Assembly (NCBI GenBank): GCA_019233415.1
Contig: JAFAMK010000078.1
Coordinates: 1-7,243 of the forward strand
DNA length: 7,243 bases
Reading direction: 5' to 3'
From: Vulcanimicrobiota bacterium
GTDB lineage: Bacteria > Vulcanimicrobiota > Vulcanimicrobiia > Vulcanimicrobiales > Vulcanimicrobiaceae
The stretch's first letter is position 1; every line of letters begins with the position of its first letter. Below are positions 1 through 5,463 of the stretch, in pieces. A program made the position numbers and the translations under genes. The notes under the pieces were generated by a model that was not told the origin of the DNA, did not search any database, and worked only from the letters and a program-made list of their open reading frames with translations.

Positions 1-792
1 CGGGAAGGTCGTCGCGCCGGTCACGGTGCCGAGGATCAGGTGGCCGAGCAGCATCGCGGCGGTCGTCGTGACGACGTACGTCTCGAACAGGTCGGCCGCC
101 ATCCCCGCGCAGTCGCCGACGTTGTCGCCGACGTTGTCGGCGATGACGGCCGGATTGCGCGGGTCGTCCTCGGGGATCCCGGCCTCGACCTTGCCGACGA
201 GGTCGGCCCCGACGTCGGCGGCCTTGGTGAAGATCCCGCCGCCCAGACGCGCGAAGACCGAGATCAGCGAGCAGCCGAAGGCGAGCCCGACGAGCGCCGC
301 GAGCGAGCTCGCCTCGTCGCCGCCGTTGACGGCCAGGATGATCGCGTAGTAGCCGCTGACGGCGAACAGCCCGAGGCCGACGACCAGGAGCCCCGTCACG
401 GCGCCGCCCTTGAACGCGAGGCCGAGCGCCGGGCCGAGCCCGCCGCGCGCCGCCTCGGCGGTTCGCACGTTGGCGCGGACCGAGACGATCATCCCGATGA
501 AGCCGGCGCCGCCGGAGAGGACCGCGCCGATCACGAAGCCGAGCGCGGCCTGCCAGCCGAGCGGGGAGGGCAGGACGGCGATGACGATCGCCAGGACGAC
601 CGCGACGATCCCGACCGTCGTGTACTGGCGCTTGAGGAAGGCCATCGCGCCTTCTTGGATCGCGCCGGCGATCGCCTGCATGGTCGCGTTGCCGGCCGGC
701 TGCTGGAGTACCCAGGAGATCAAGTAGAGTCCGTACAGGATCGCCAAGATGCCGGCGCCGAGGCCGAACTCGATCCCGAGCTGTGCTGTCAA
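1..792 (-). CDS. hppA: Membrane-bound ion-pumping pyrophosphatase, N-terminal part (cut by window start)
   Basis: Cytoplasmic-membrane enzyme that hydrolyses pyrophosphate and uses the energy to export H+ (or Na+). The 264 visible residues read through without a stop. Residues about 184-203 carry the family signature (GGGIFTKAADVGADLVGKVE), and residues 218-243 carry the tandem acidic DNVGDNVGD motif followed by CAGMAADLFETYVVTT; these Lys and Asp residues bind Mg-pyrophosphate. Hydrophobic spans near 5-27, 60-78, 82-105, 130-155, 165-182 and 236-258 fit the first transmembrane helices, and the segment around residues 31-60 (QPAGNATMQAIAGAIQEGA) is the typical loop before helix 2. The start is taken as TTG at 792: an in-frame TAA lies at 807-805, no ATG precedes residue 38, and AAAGGA sits 8 bases upstream. 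The family is usually about 650-800 residues, so well over half lies outside. The residue that separates K+-dependent from K+-independent enzymes is not in view, so ion specificity cannot be given. Transcribed divergently from the reductase. Confidence 0.96.
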   Translation of the reverse strand, partial: MTAQLGIEFGLGAGILAILYGLYLISWVLQQPAGNATMQAIAGAIQEGAMAFLKRQYTTVGIVAVVLAIVIAVLPSPLGWQAALGFVIGAVLSGGAGFIGMIVSVRANVRTAEAARGGLGPALGLAFKGGAVTGLLVVGLGLFAVSGYYAIILAVNGGDEASSLAALVGLAFGCSLISVFARLGGGIFTKAADVGADLVGKVEAGIPEDDPRNPAVIADNVGDNVGDCAGMAADLFETYVVTTTAAMLLGHLILGTVTGATTFP

Positions 793-800
793 ACCGATAG

Positions 801-806
801 TCCTTT
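801..806 (-). promoter_or_regulatory. Ribosome binding site of hppA
   Basis: AAAGGA on the minus strand, 8 bases before a TTG codon. It decides the start, because TTG at 792 is the only usual initiator between the upstream in-frame stop (807-805) and the first conserved segment of the protein. Confidence 0.7.
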
Positions 807-916
807 ACGACACAAAGAAAGTGCCCGACCGCGGTCGAGCGCTTCGAACGGTCCCCCGTTTAGCACGGCCGGACCGTGGTCCTCCGCACACAACGGGCAT
901 CCTCGCCTCGGCCGCG

Positions 917-929
917 AAAGGGCCGGCCC
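917..929 (+). promoter_or_regulatory. Ribosome binding site of the reductase, overlapping a 10-bp palindrome
   Basis: AAAGGG at 917-922 lies 9 bases before the ATG at 932 and supports that start. Its last three bases form part of a perfect palindrome at 920-929 (GGGCCGGCCC), so secondary structure or duplexing could limit ribosome access. Confidence 0.55.
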
Positions 930-931
930 GG

Positions 932-2131
932 ATGGAGTCGACCGATTTCCTGATCGTAGGCTGCGGGCCGGCGGGCGGAACGGCCGCCCGGGAGGCCGCC
1001 CGTCAGGGGGTCGCAACGGTGGTCCTCGAGCGCGACGCGGTCGTCGGCGCGAAGCGCGTCTGCGCCGCGGGCTTGCGGCCGGGGTTCTGCGAGGAGTTCG
1101 ACCTGCCGCGTTCGATCGTGCACCTCGACCCGCCGACGATCACGCTCTCGACGGTCAAGAAGACCTACGCGTTCACGGTCGGTCCGGCGCACACGACGAC
1201 GCGCGAGGAACTGGACGGCACGATCGGCGACCTTGCGCGCCGCGAGGGCGCGGAGATTCGCACCGGCGCGCTGTTCCGCACGCTGCGCCGCGAGCGTGAC
1301 GGGATCGTGGTCGAGTACGCCGACGCCGCGGCCGGCACGCGGCGCACGATCCGCGCGCGCAGCGTCTTCCTCGCGCAAGGTTCGAGCGCGCGGCTCGACG
1401 ACGTCGACGCGCGCTTCCGCCACGCCGGCTGGAGCGCCGGCCTCATCACGTGCTTGCAGTACCGCATCTATCCCGAGCGGCCCGCGGCGCCCGCGGCGTA
1501 CGCGACGCTGGAGATGCACTACTACCGCAGCCCGTTCTCCGGGCGCAACGTGATCGCGTGGATGTTCCCCAAGCGCGATCACCTCTCGATCGGGCTTGGA
1601 ATTCAAGCGAAGGTGCCGGGCGCGGAGCTGCGCGCCGAGCAGGGCGCGTTCCTCGCGACGGTCGAGCGGCGGCTGTTCCCCGGCATCCCGTACACCGTGC
1701 GCGAGGAGGGCAATCTCTTGTATGGAGGACTCCCGCGAACCACCATCGGTGCCGATGGTGTACTCGTGGGTGGAACTGCGGCGGGGTTGGTCGATGCGAC
1801 GACAGGCGAAGGAATTCATGAAGCCGCGACGACCGGCCGGCTCGCAGCCGAAGCGGTCGCGCAAAGCCATGCAGGGCGCGTGCGCGACGCGGCGCCCGGC
1901 TACGAGCGCGCCGTGCAGCGGCGGTTCTACGGGCGCCTGCGGCGGCGGCACCGGCTGATGACGTTCCTCGAACGCCGGCCCGCTCGTTTCGACGTCCTGT
2001 TCCGCCAGCTCGAGGAGACGCCGCGTTTCGCCACGATGCTCCAGAGCGACCGCGACGCGTTCGGACCGCTGGACCGCATGTATCTCTATGCCCAGGCGGC
2101 GAAGTTCTCGCTCTCCGCTCTGTACGCATAG
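932..2131 (+). CDS. Geranylgeranyl reductase family FAD-dependent oxidoreductase
   Basis: A 399-residue soluble flavoprotein. The N-terminus is a classical Rossmann FAD-binding fold: a beta strand followed by GCGPAGG (residues 10-16), with acidic Glu33 at the end of the second strand to bind the adenosine ribose. Residues 40-50 (AKRVCAAGLRP) match the Cys-containing segment after the first motif in geranylgeranyl reductase (GGR)/ChlP/BchP-like enzymes, and residues 277-295 (VLVGGTAAGLVDATTGEGI) match the second FAD motif, usually GDAAG...P.TGEGI. The Asp of that motif is replaced by Thr282 and the Pro is absent. The family saturates isoprenoid double bonds (chlorophyll side chain, menaquinone, archaeal-type lipids) or acts on related substrates; the substrate here is unknown. 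The ATG start puts the FAD strand at residues 5-9 and has AAAGGG 9 bases upstream; longer in-frame starts would run into hppA on the other strand. The C-terminal third is Arg-rich and less conserved. Only 18 bases separate it from cheR, suggesting co-transcription. Confidence 0.85.
   Translation: MESTDFLIVGCGPAGGTAAREAARQGVATVVLERDAVVGAKRVCAAGLRPGFCEEFDLPRSIVHLDPPTITLSTVKKTYAFTVGPAHTTTREELDGTIGDLARREGAEIRTGALFRTLRRERDGIVVEYADAAAGTRRTIRARSVFLAQGSSARLDDVDARFRHAGWSAGLITCLQYRIYPERPAAPAAYATLEMHYYRSPFSGRNVIAWMFPKRDHLSIGLGIQAKVPGAELRAEQGAFLATVERRLFPGIPYTVREEGNLLYGGLPRTTIGADGVLVGGTAAGLVDATTGEGIHEAATTGRLAAEAVAQSHAGRVRDAAPGYERAVQRRFYGRLRRRHRLMTFLERRPARFDVLFRQLEETPRFATMLQSDRDAFGPLDRMYLYAQAAKFSLSALYA
1741..1760 (+). 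repeat. Perfect inverted repeat inside the reductase gene
   Basis: CACCATCGG and CCGATGGTG flank a 2-base centre (TG), giving 9-bp arms within the codons for residues about 270-277. With such a small loop it would form a cruciform or protein-binding palindrome more readily than a neat RNA hairpin. It may be coincidence; it lies in a stretch with a lower-GC third position than the rest of the gene. Confidence 0.5.
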
Positions 2132-2149
2132 ACAAAACACACCATCGCC

Positions 2150-2980
2150 GTGCTGGATATTTCGGACGACGAATTCGTCATGCTGCGCGACTTGATTCGC
2201 GAGCGGTTCGGCATTTGGTACGACGACCAGAAGCGCTTTCTGCTGCTGAGCCGGCTTTCGACGCGGCTCGCGAAGCGCGGCTTCGAGACGTACGCGCGCT
2301 ACGTCGAGTTCCTGCGCTACGACGTGAACCGCGAGCAGGAGTGGACCGACCTCGCCTCCGCGCTCTCCAACAACGAGACGTACTTCTTCCGCGAGCGCGC
2401 GCAGCTGAAGGCGCTGGCCGCGCACATCCTCGACGAGTTCCTGGCGCGCTCGCCGCGCGTGCGGCTGTGGTCGTCGGCGAGCTCGTCGGGTGAAGAGGCG
2501 TACTCGCTCGCGATGACGCTGCTCGACACCGGCAAGATCGCCGACGCGATGCTCTCCATCCGCGCGACCGACATCTCACCGCGCGTCCTCGACCTCGCCG
2601 AGAGGGGCTTCTACCGCGCGCTCTCGTTCCGCGCGACCGAGCCCGCGATGATCCAGAAGTGGTTCCACCCGCAGGGCGACGGCTTCGTCGTGGACGAGCG
2701 AATCAAGCGCTTGGTCTCATTCGGCCGGATGAACCTGCTCGACGGCCCGAAGGTCGCCGCCGAGGGCCCCTTCGACGCGATCTTCTGCCGCAACGTGCTG
2801 ATCTATTTCGACAAGCCGACCCAGAAGCGAGTCGTCGAGTCGTTCGCGAAAGCACTCCGACCGGGAGGCTACCTGTTCTTGGGCCACGCCGAATCGCTGT
2901 TCCACCTGACCGATCTCTACGAGCCGATCGTCGGCCCCGAGGCGATCGTCTATCGCCTGAAGGCCGCAGTCCCCGCGTGA
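2150..2980 (+). CDS. cheR: Chemotaxis protein methyltransferase CheR
   Basis: Transfers methyl groups from S-adenosylmethionine to glutamates on chemoreceptors, resetting their sensitivity. The protein has 276 residues, the normal CheR size. Residues about 4-60 form the N-terminal helical domain (start DISDDEFVMLRDLIRERFG, then a basic patch at KRFLLLSRLSTRLAKRG). SNNETYFFRE (73-82) is the family signature leading into the methyltransferase domain. SAM-binding features include LWSSASSSGEEAYSLAM (106-122), where the common Cys is replaced by Ser/Ala, then ATDISPRVLDLAERGFY (139-155) and FCRNVLIYFD (212-221). LRPGGYLFLGHAESL (236-250) ends the fold. The GTG start is chosen because the N-terminal motif begins at once; the next in-frame ATG would remove it. 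No clear Shine-Dalgarno precedes the GTG (the gap reads acaaaacacaccatcgcc), so translation may depend on reading of the gene before. No C-terminal TPR extension is present. Confidence 0.96.
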   Translation: MLDISDDEFVMLRDLIRERFGIWYDDQKRFLLLSRLSTRLAKRGFETYARYVEFLRYDVNREQEWTDLASALSNNETYFFRERAQLKALAAHILDEFLARSPRVRLWSSASSSGEEAYSLAMTLLDTGKIADAMLSIRATDISPRVLDLAERGFYRALSFRATEPAMIQKWFHPQGDGFVVDERIKRLVSFGRMNLLDGPKVAAEGPFDAIFCRNVLIYFDKPTQKRVVESFAKALRPGGYLFLGHAESLFHLTDLYEPIVGPEAIVYRLKAAVPA

Positions 2981-4098
2981 ACTCACGCGTTATCACCGTC
3001 GTCGTGACCGACGACTCGGCGTTCATGCGGCGCGCGATCCAGAAGATGCTGGAGAAGGAGCCCGAGATTCGCGTCGTCGGGACGGCGGCGTCGGGTGAAG
3101 AGGGGATCGCGATGATCGAACGGCTGCGGCCGGATGTCGTCACGATGGACGTCGAGATGCCGGGGATGGGCGGGCTCGAAGCGGCGCGCGCGATCGTCGA
3201 GCGGCGCGGCCCGCCGATCATTATGGTCAGCGCGTTGACGCGCGAGGGCGCCGAGACGACGCTGCGCGCGCTCGAAATCGGCGCGGTCGACTTCATCCCG
3301 AAACCGGACTCGGCGCTGATCGACATCGTGAACGTGCAGCGCGAGCTGGTCGAGAAGGTGAAGCACTTCGGCTCGCGCGGCGCGTACCTGCGCGCGATGC
3401 AGGCCGCGCGCGGCGAACGTCCTACGCGGCCGATCGTTCCGCCGCCGCCCGCGCCCGCGCCGCCACCGCCGCCCGCGCGTCCGCGCCCGACGACGGCGCG
3501 CCCGGCCGGTGGGTTCACCTGCGTCGCGATCGGCACGTCGACCGGCGGTCCCGTCGCGCTCTCGCAGATTCTGCCGAAGCTGCCCGCCGGCTTTCCGATC
3601 CCGATCATCGTCGTGCAGCACATGCCGCCCGGCTTCACGCGCCCGCTCGCGGAACGGCTCGACGCGTCGAGCAAGATCGACGTCGTCGAAGGCGTCGACG
3701 GCATGCCGCTGTCGGCCGGAACCGCGATCATCGCGCCGGCCGGGAAGCAGCTGCGCGTCGCGCGCGGCGCGGGGAACGTGCGCGTCACCCTCGCCGACGA
3801 TGCTCAGAAATCGCTACACGTGCCGAGCGTCGACGTGATGGCCGCGTCCGTCGGCGAGACGTACGGATCGGGCGCGCTCGGCGTCATCCTGACCGGAATG
3901 GGGCACGACGGGGTCCAGGGCTTGCGCGTGATCAAGGACCGCGGTGGTTACGTCCTCGGTCAGGACGAGGCGAGCAGCGTCGTCTACGGGATGCCGCGCG
4001 CGGCCGCGGTCGCCGGGCTCGTCGACCGCGTCGTCGCGCTCGACGGCGTCACGCGCGCGCTGTGCGAGCTGACCGGCACCTTGTATGCGCCGGTATGA
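2977..4098 (+). CDS. cheB: Chemotaxis response regulator protein-glutamate methylesterase/glutaminase CheB
   Basis: Removes receptor methyl groups and deamidates receptor glutamines; phosphorylation by CheA activates it. The 373 residues divide into a receiver domain (about 5-125), a linker, and a C-terminal catalytic domain (about 179-370). The receiver has the acidic pair Asp12-Asp13, phosphoacceptor Asp58 (VVTMDVEMPGMGG), Ser85 (MVSAL) and Lys109 (FIPKP). The catalytic triad is visible as Ser188 in GTSTGG, His215 in VQHMPPGFT and Asp311 in LTGMGHDG. The linker (about 148-178) is strongly Pro/Arg/Ala-rich, longer and lower in complexity than usual, giving a protein slightly larger than the common ~350 residues. 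Start: GTG at 2977 overlaps the cheR stop as GTGA, typical of translational coupling, and the receiver strand begins by residue 5. The methylesterase has the same operon mate as in many chemotaxis loci; cheA, cheW and cheY are not in this window. Confidence 0.96.
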   Translation: MNSRVITVVVTDDSAFMRRAIQKMLEKEPEIRVVGTAASGEEGIAMIERLRPDVVTMDVEMPGMGGLEAARAIVERRGPPIIMVSALTREGAETTLRALEIGAVDFIPKPDSALIDIVNVQRELVEKVKHFGSRGAYLRAMQAARGERPTRPIVPPPPAPAPPPPPARPRPTTARPAGGFTCVAIGTSTGGPVALSQILPKLPAGFPIPIIVVQHMPPGFTRPLAERLDASSKIDVVEGVDGMPLSAGTAIIAPAGKQLRVARGAGNVRVTLADDAQKSLHVPSVDVMAASVGETYGSGALGVILTGMGHDGVQGLRVIKDRGGYVLGQDEASSVVYGMPRAAAVAGLVDRVVALDGVTRALCELTGTLYAPV

Positions 4099-4241
4099 AG
4101 ACTTTCTGAAAGGTTTAACGGAGCGCTCGCGTGGGTTTTACGCAGGTCGTACAGAAGTGACGGGACACCGACGGGAGGTCGTCCCGCCCTGCGTGAAGCC
4201 GTGAGCGACCCGGGACGGGTGTCCCGCCATGGGAGCAGGCC
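4099..4241 (+). promoter_or_regulatory. Leader/intergenic region upstream of the sigma-factor gene
   Basis: This 143-bp gap is much longer than the other plus-strand gaps. The first 40 bases are relatively AT-rich (around 4096-4119 and 4135-4140) and could carry a promoter, but I could not match a -35/-10 pair or the sigma-28 consensus (TAAA...GCCGATAA). The remainder is the structured segment described separately. GGGAG at 4231-4235, 6 bases before the GTG, is the ribosome binding site. Confidence 0.6.
4134..4226 (+). ncRNA. Candidate structured leader RNA before the sigma-factor gene (cis-regulatory, unassigned family)
   Basis: The plus-strand transcript can form a 13-bp outer stem between 4134-4146 and 4188-4200 (eleven Watson-Crick pairs, two G-U). 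It encloses a hairpin 4161-4166/4181-4186 (CGGGAC/GTCCCG) or the competing 4172-4176/4182-4186. A second hairpin follows at 4211-4216/4221-4226 (CGGGAC, loop GGGT, GTCCCG), four bases before the GGGAG ribosome binding site. The four 6-base arms can also pair differently: 4161-4169 with 4218-4226 is a perfect 9-bp match, and 4181-4186 with 4211-4216 nests inside it, but forming these breaks the first arrangement. Such exclusive folds next to a ribosome binding site are what a translational switch looks like. It does not match the c-di-GMP-I, guanidine-II or other riboswitch cores I know. Function is inferred from base pairing only. Confidence 0.45.
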
Positions 4242-5066
4242 GTGAAAGCACTCCGCGATACTCCGCGTTATGTCATCGGCGGAGTTGAGCTCAGCCGTGA
4301 GGAGATCGTCCACAAGTACCTTCACCTGGTGAAGTACGTGGCAGGGCGCATTTCCATCAATCTGCCCCCGAACGTCGAGATCAACGACCTGATCAACGAC
4401 GGCATCTTGGGTCTGATCGACGCGATCGAGAAGTACGACGACGCTCGCGGCGTCAAGTTCGAGACCTACGCCATCACGCGCATCAACGGCGCGATCCTCG
4501 ACGCGCTGCGTGCGCTCGACTGGGTCCCGCGCGCCGTTCGCCAGCGCGCGCGCGAGCTGGAGCGCGTCTACCAGCAGCTCGAGATCGAGCTGGGCCGCGC
4601 CGCGACGGAAGACGAGGTCGCCGAGAAGATGGGGCTGACGCACAAAGAGCTCGACGTCCTCATGCAAAAGATTCGCGGCACGTCGGTCCTCTCGCTCGAA
4701 GAGTTCCTCCCGAACGAGCGCGGTTACGAAATTCCGCTGCTGGACACGTTGCGCGACGACGGCACCGAGGTCACCAGCGCCGTCGAGGCCCGCGAGATCA
4801 AGGCCGCGCTGATCCGTGCGGTCGACGAGCTGCCGCCGCAAGAGCGGACCGTCATCTCGCTCTACTACTTCGAGGGCCTGACGCTCAAGGAAATCAAAGG
4901 CGCCCTCAACGTCTCCGAGTCGCGGGTCTCGCAGATCCACGCTCAGGCGGTCATCCACCTGCGGACGAAATTACGAGCCCTGCGCGCCGACTTGGGCTAC
5001 CGTGAGGGCGACCCCACCGTCAAGCAGAAGTATACTCGGAGAAACGCAGCGGCTTCCGAGGCCTGA
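4242..5066 (+). CDS. fliA: FliA/WhiG-family RNA polymerase sigma factor (sigma-28 type)
   Basis: Alternative sigma factor that directs RNA polymerase to flagellar/motility (or, in WhiG relatives, developmental) promoters. The 274 residues hold region 2 at about 24-96, including NDLINDGILGLIDAIEKYD and RGVKFETYAITRINGAILDAL, which bind core and the -10 element. LDWVPRAVRQRAREL (92-106) is the hallmark junction into region 3 in the FliA/WhiG/SigD group. Region 3 runs to about 160 and includes SLEEFLP. Region 4 at about 186-243 has LPPQERTVISLYYFEGLTLKEIKGALNVSESRVSQIHAQAV, with the helix-turn-helix for the -35 element. The tail after about 250 is polar and extends past the usual end. The GTG start has GGGAG 6 bases upstream and the protein starts shortly before region 2, as in relatives. 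Flagellar gene neighbours favour FliA over a sporulation role. No flgM-like anti-sigma gene is seen. Expression may be controlled by the structured leader. Confidence 0.93.
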   Translation: MKALRDTPRYVIGGVELSREEIVHKYLHLVKYVAGRISINLPPNVEINDLINDGILGLIDAIEKYDDARGVKFETYAITRINGAILDALRALDWVPRAVRQRARELERVYQQLEIELGRAATEDEVAEKMGLTHKELDVLMQKIRGTSVLSLEEFLPNERGYEIPLLDTLRDDGTEVTSAVEAREIKAALIRAVDELPPQERTVISLYYFEGLTLKEIKGALNVSESRVSQIHAQAVIHLRTKLRALRADLGYREGDPTVKQKYTRRNAAASEA

Positions 5067-5083
5067 CGCCCCCGAAGCCCCTC

Positions 5084-5104
5084 CTGGCGCCCGGACGGCG
5101 CCGG
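5084..5104 (+). other. Short GC-rich hairpin between the sigma-factor gene and the next ORF
   Basis: GGCGCC at 5086-5091 pairs with GGCGCC at 5097-5102 around loop CGGAC; one U-G and one C-G pair extend it to 8 bp. No T-run follows, so it does not look like an intrinsic terminator; a processing or stability element within an operon is the simplest reading. Confidence 0.4.
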
Positions 5105-5115
5105 TCCGATATACC

Positions 5116-5130
5116 AAGGAGAAGGGGGAG
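5116..5130 (+). promoter_or_regulatory. Tandem purine-rich ribosome binding site
   Basis: AAGGAG (5116-5121) and GGGGGAG (5124-5130) lie 13 and 4 bases before the GTG at 5135. The unusually strong purine tract supports both this start and the reality of the small gene. Confidence 0.65.
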
Positions 5131-5134
5131 CACG

Positions 5135-5458
5135 GTGGCGATCCGTCCGACCGACATTCAAGGATCGATCTGGCAGGCGTCGCAGACGGCGCCCCTGACC
5201 CAGCGCGCCGAAGAAGCTCCCCGCGCCGCGCAGCAGGCCGCCCAGGCCGCGTTCGCCGCCCACGTCGACGTGCGCGAGGAGCGGGTCAACGAGACCGGCC
5301 AAGGCCTCGGCAACAAGGTCGACGCGAACGCCGAGCGGCAGGGCCGCGGCGATGCCTACGAGCCCGACGAGCACCGCCGGAAGCCCGGCTTCGAAGACGT
5401 CGTCGAGGAAGCCGCCGGACGCGACGAGCCGGCGCACCTGATCGACTTCACCGCGTGA
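5135..5458 (+). CDS. Small conserved-looking flagellar-cluster protein of unknown function
   Basis: A 107-residue, polar, soluble protein without signal peptide or membrane segment. It starts MAIRPTDIQGSIWQASQ, continues with an Ala/Gln-rich helical stretch (about 22-45, AAQQAAQAAFAAHV), then a charged segment with VREERVNETG (46-55) and GRGDAYEPDEHRRK (70-83), and ends DEPAHLIDFTA. From memory, this layout (PTDIQ opening, heptad-like Gln/Ala segment, VNET, basic-acidic patch, short hydrophobic LIDI-like end) resembles short uncharacterised proteins encoded just after sigma-D/FliA genes in flagellar operons of Firmicutes and others; that link is inference. Support for a real gene: tandem ribosome binding site, GTG start, proper codon bias, and a 5-base gap to the FliK-like gene, implying co-transcription. 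A FlgM-like anti-sigma role cannot be excluded, but no FlgM motif is visible. Confidence 0.8.
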   Translation: MAIRPTDIQGSIWQASQTAPLTQRAEEAPRAAQQAAQAAFAAHVDVREERVNETGQGLGNKVDANAERQGRGDAYEPDEHRRKPGFEDVVEEAAGRDEPAHLIDFTA

Positions 5459-5463
5459 CCTGA

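Larger units (their letters stand above)
793..931. promoter_or_regulatory. Divergent intergenic region rich in inverted repeats
   Basis: This 139-bp gap must hold the start signals for both hppA (leftward) and the reductase (rightward). It contains a perfect 12-bp palindrome at 826-837 (CGACCGCGGTCG), adjoining 6-bp palindromes at 838-843 (AGCGCT) and 843-848 (TTCGAA), a hairpin 847-851/856-860 (AACGG, loop TCCC, CCGTT), a 7-bp inverted repeat 848-854/871-877 (ACGGTCC/GGACCGT), and a short hairpin 871-882 (GGACC-GT-GGTCC). The first part (about 793-820) is clearly poorer in GC than the rest. I found no convincing -35/-10 pair on either strand. The 12-mer is a reasonable candidate operator, but palindromes are common in GC-rich DNA and no regulator can be named. 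Confidence 0.45.

Noticed and set aside
787..792. TTGACA on the minus strand as a -35 promoter box
   Set aside because: The hexamer is the hppA start codon plus the next codon; no matching -10 was found 16-18 bases further, and a promoter there would lie inside the gene.
749..931. Longer N-terminus for the reductase from an upstream in-frame ATG at 749
   Set aside because: It would overlap the hppA start region and add 61 residues before an FAD fold that normally starts at once; ATG at 932 has its own ribosome binding site.
40..1299. A 419-codon plus-strand frame over hppA and the reductase start
   Set aside because: It opposes the unmistakable pyrophosphatase coding strand and shifts frame relative to the reductase; the product is a charged low-complexity string.
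860..2425. A 521-codon open frame on the minus strand across the reductase and the cheR start
   Set aside because: It lies opposite two recognised genes, its translation is Arg/Ala/Glu-rich with no family motif, and such long antisense frames are expected where third positions are nearly all G or C.
4081..4120. Sigma-70 or sigma-28 promoter ahead of the sigma-factor gene
   Set aside because: TTTAAC at 4114-4119 is a partial -10, but no acceptable -35 lies at proper spacing and no GCCGATAA-like box is present.
4099..4133. Terminator after cheB at CTTTCTGAAAG (4102-4112)
   Set aside because: Only a 5-bp arm with one central base, and no T-run; too weak for an intrinsic terminator.
4134..4226. 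c-di-GMP-I (GEMM) or guanidine-II riboswitch
   Set aside because: The GNRA tetraloop/receptor and conserved core bases of GEMM and the ACGR loops of guanidine-II are not present; kept as an unassigned structured leader.
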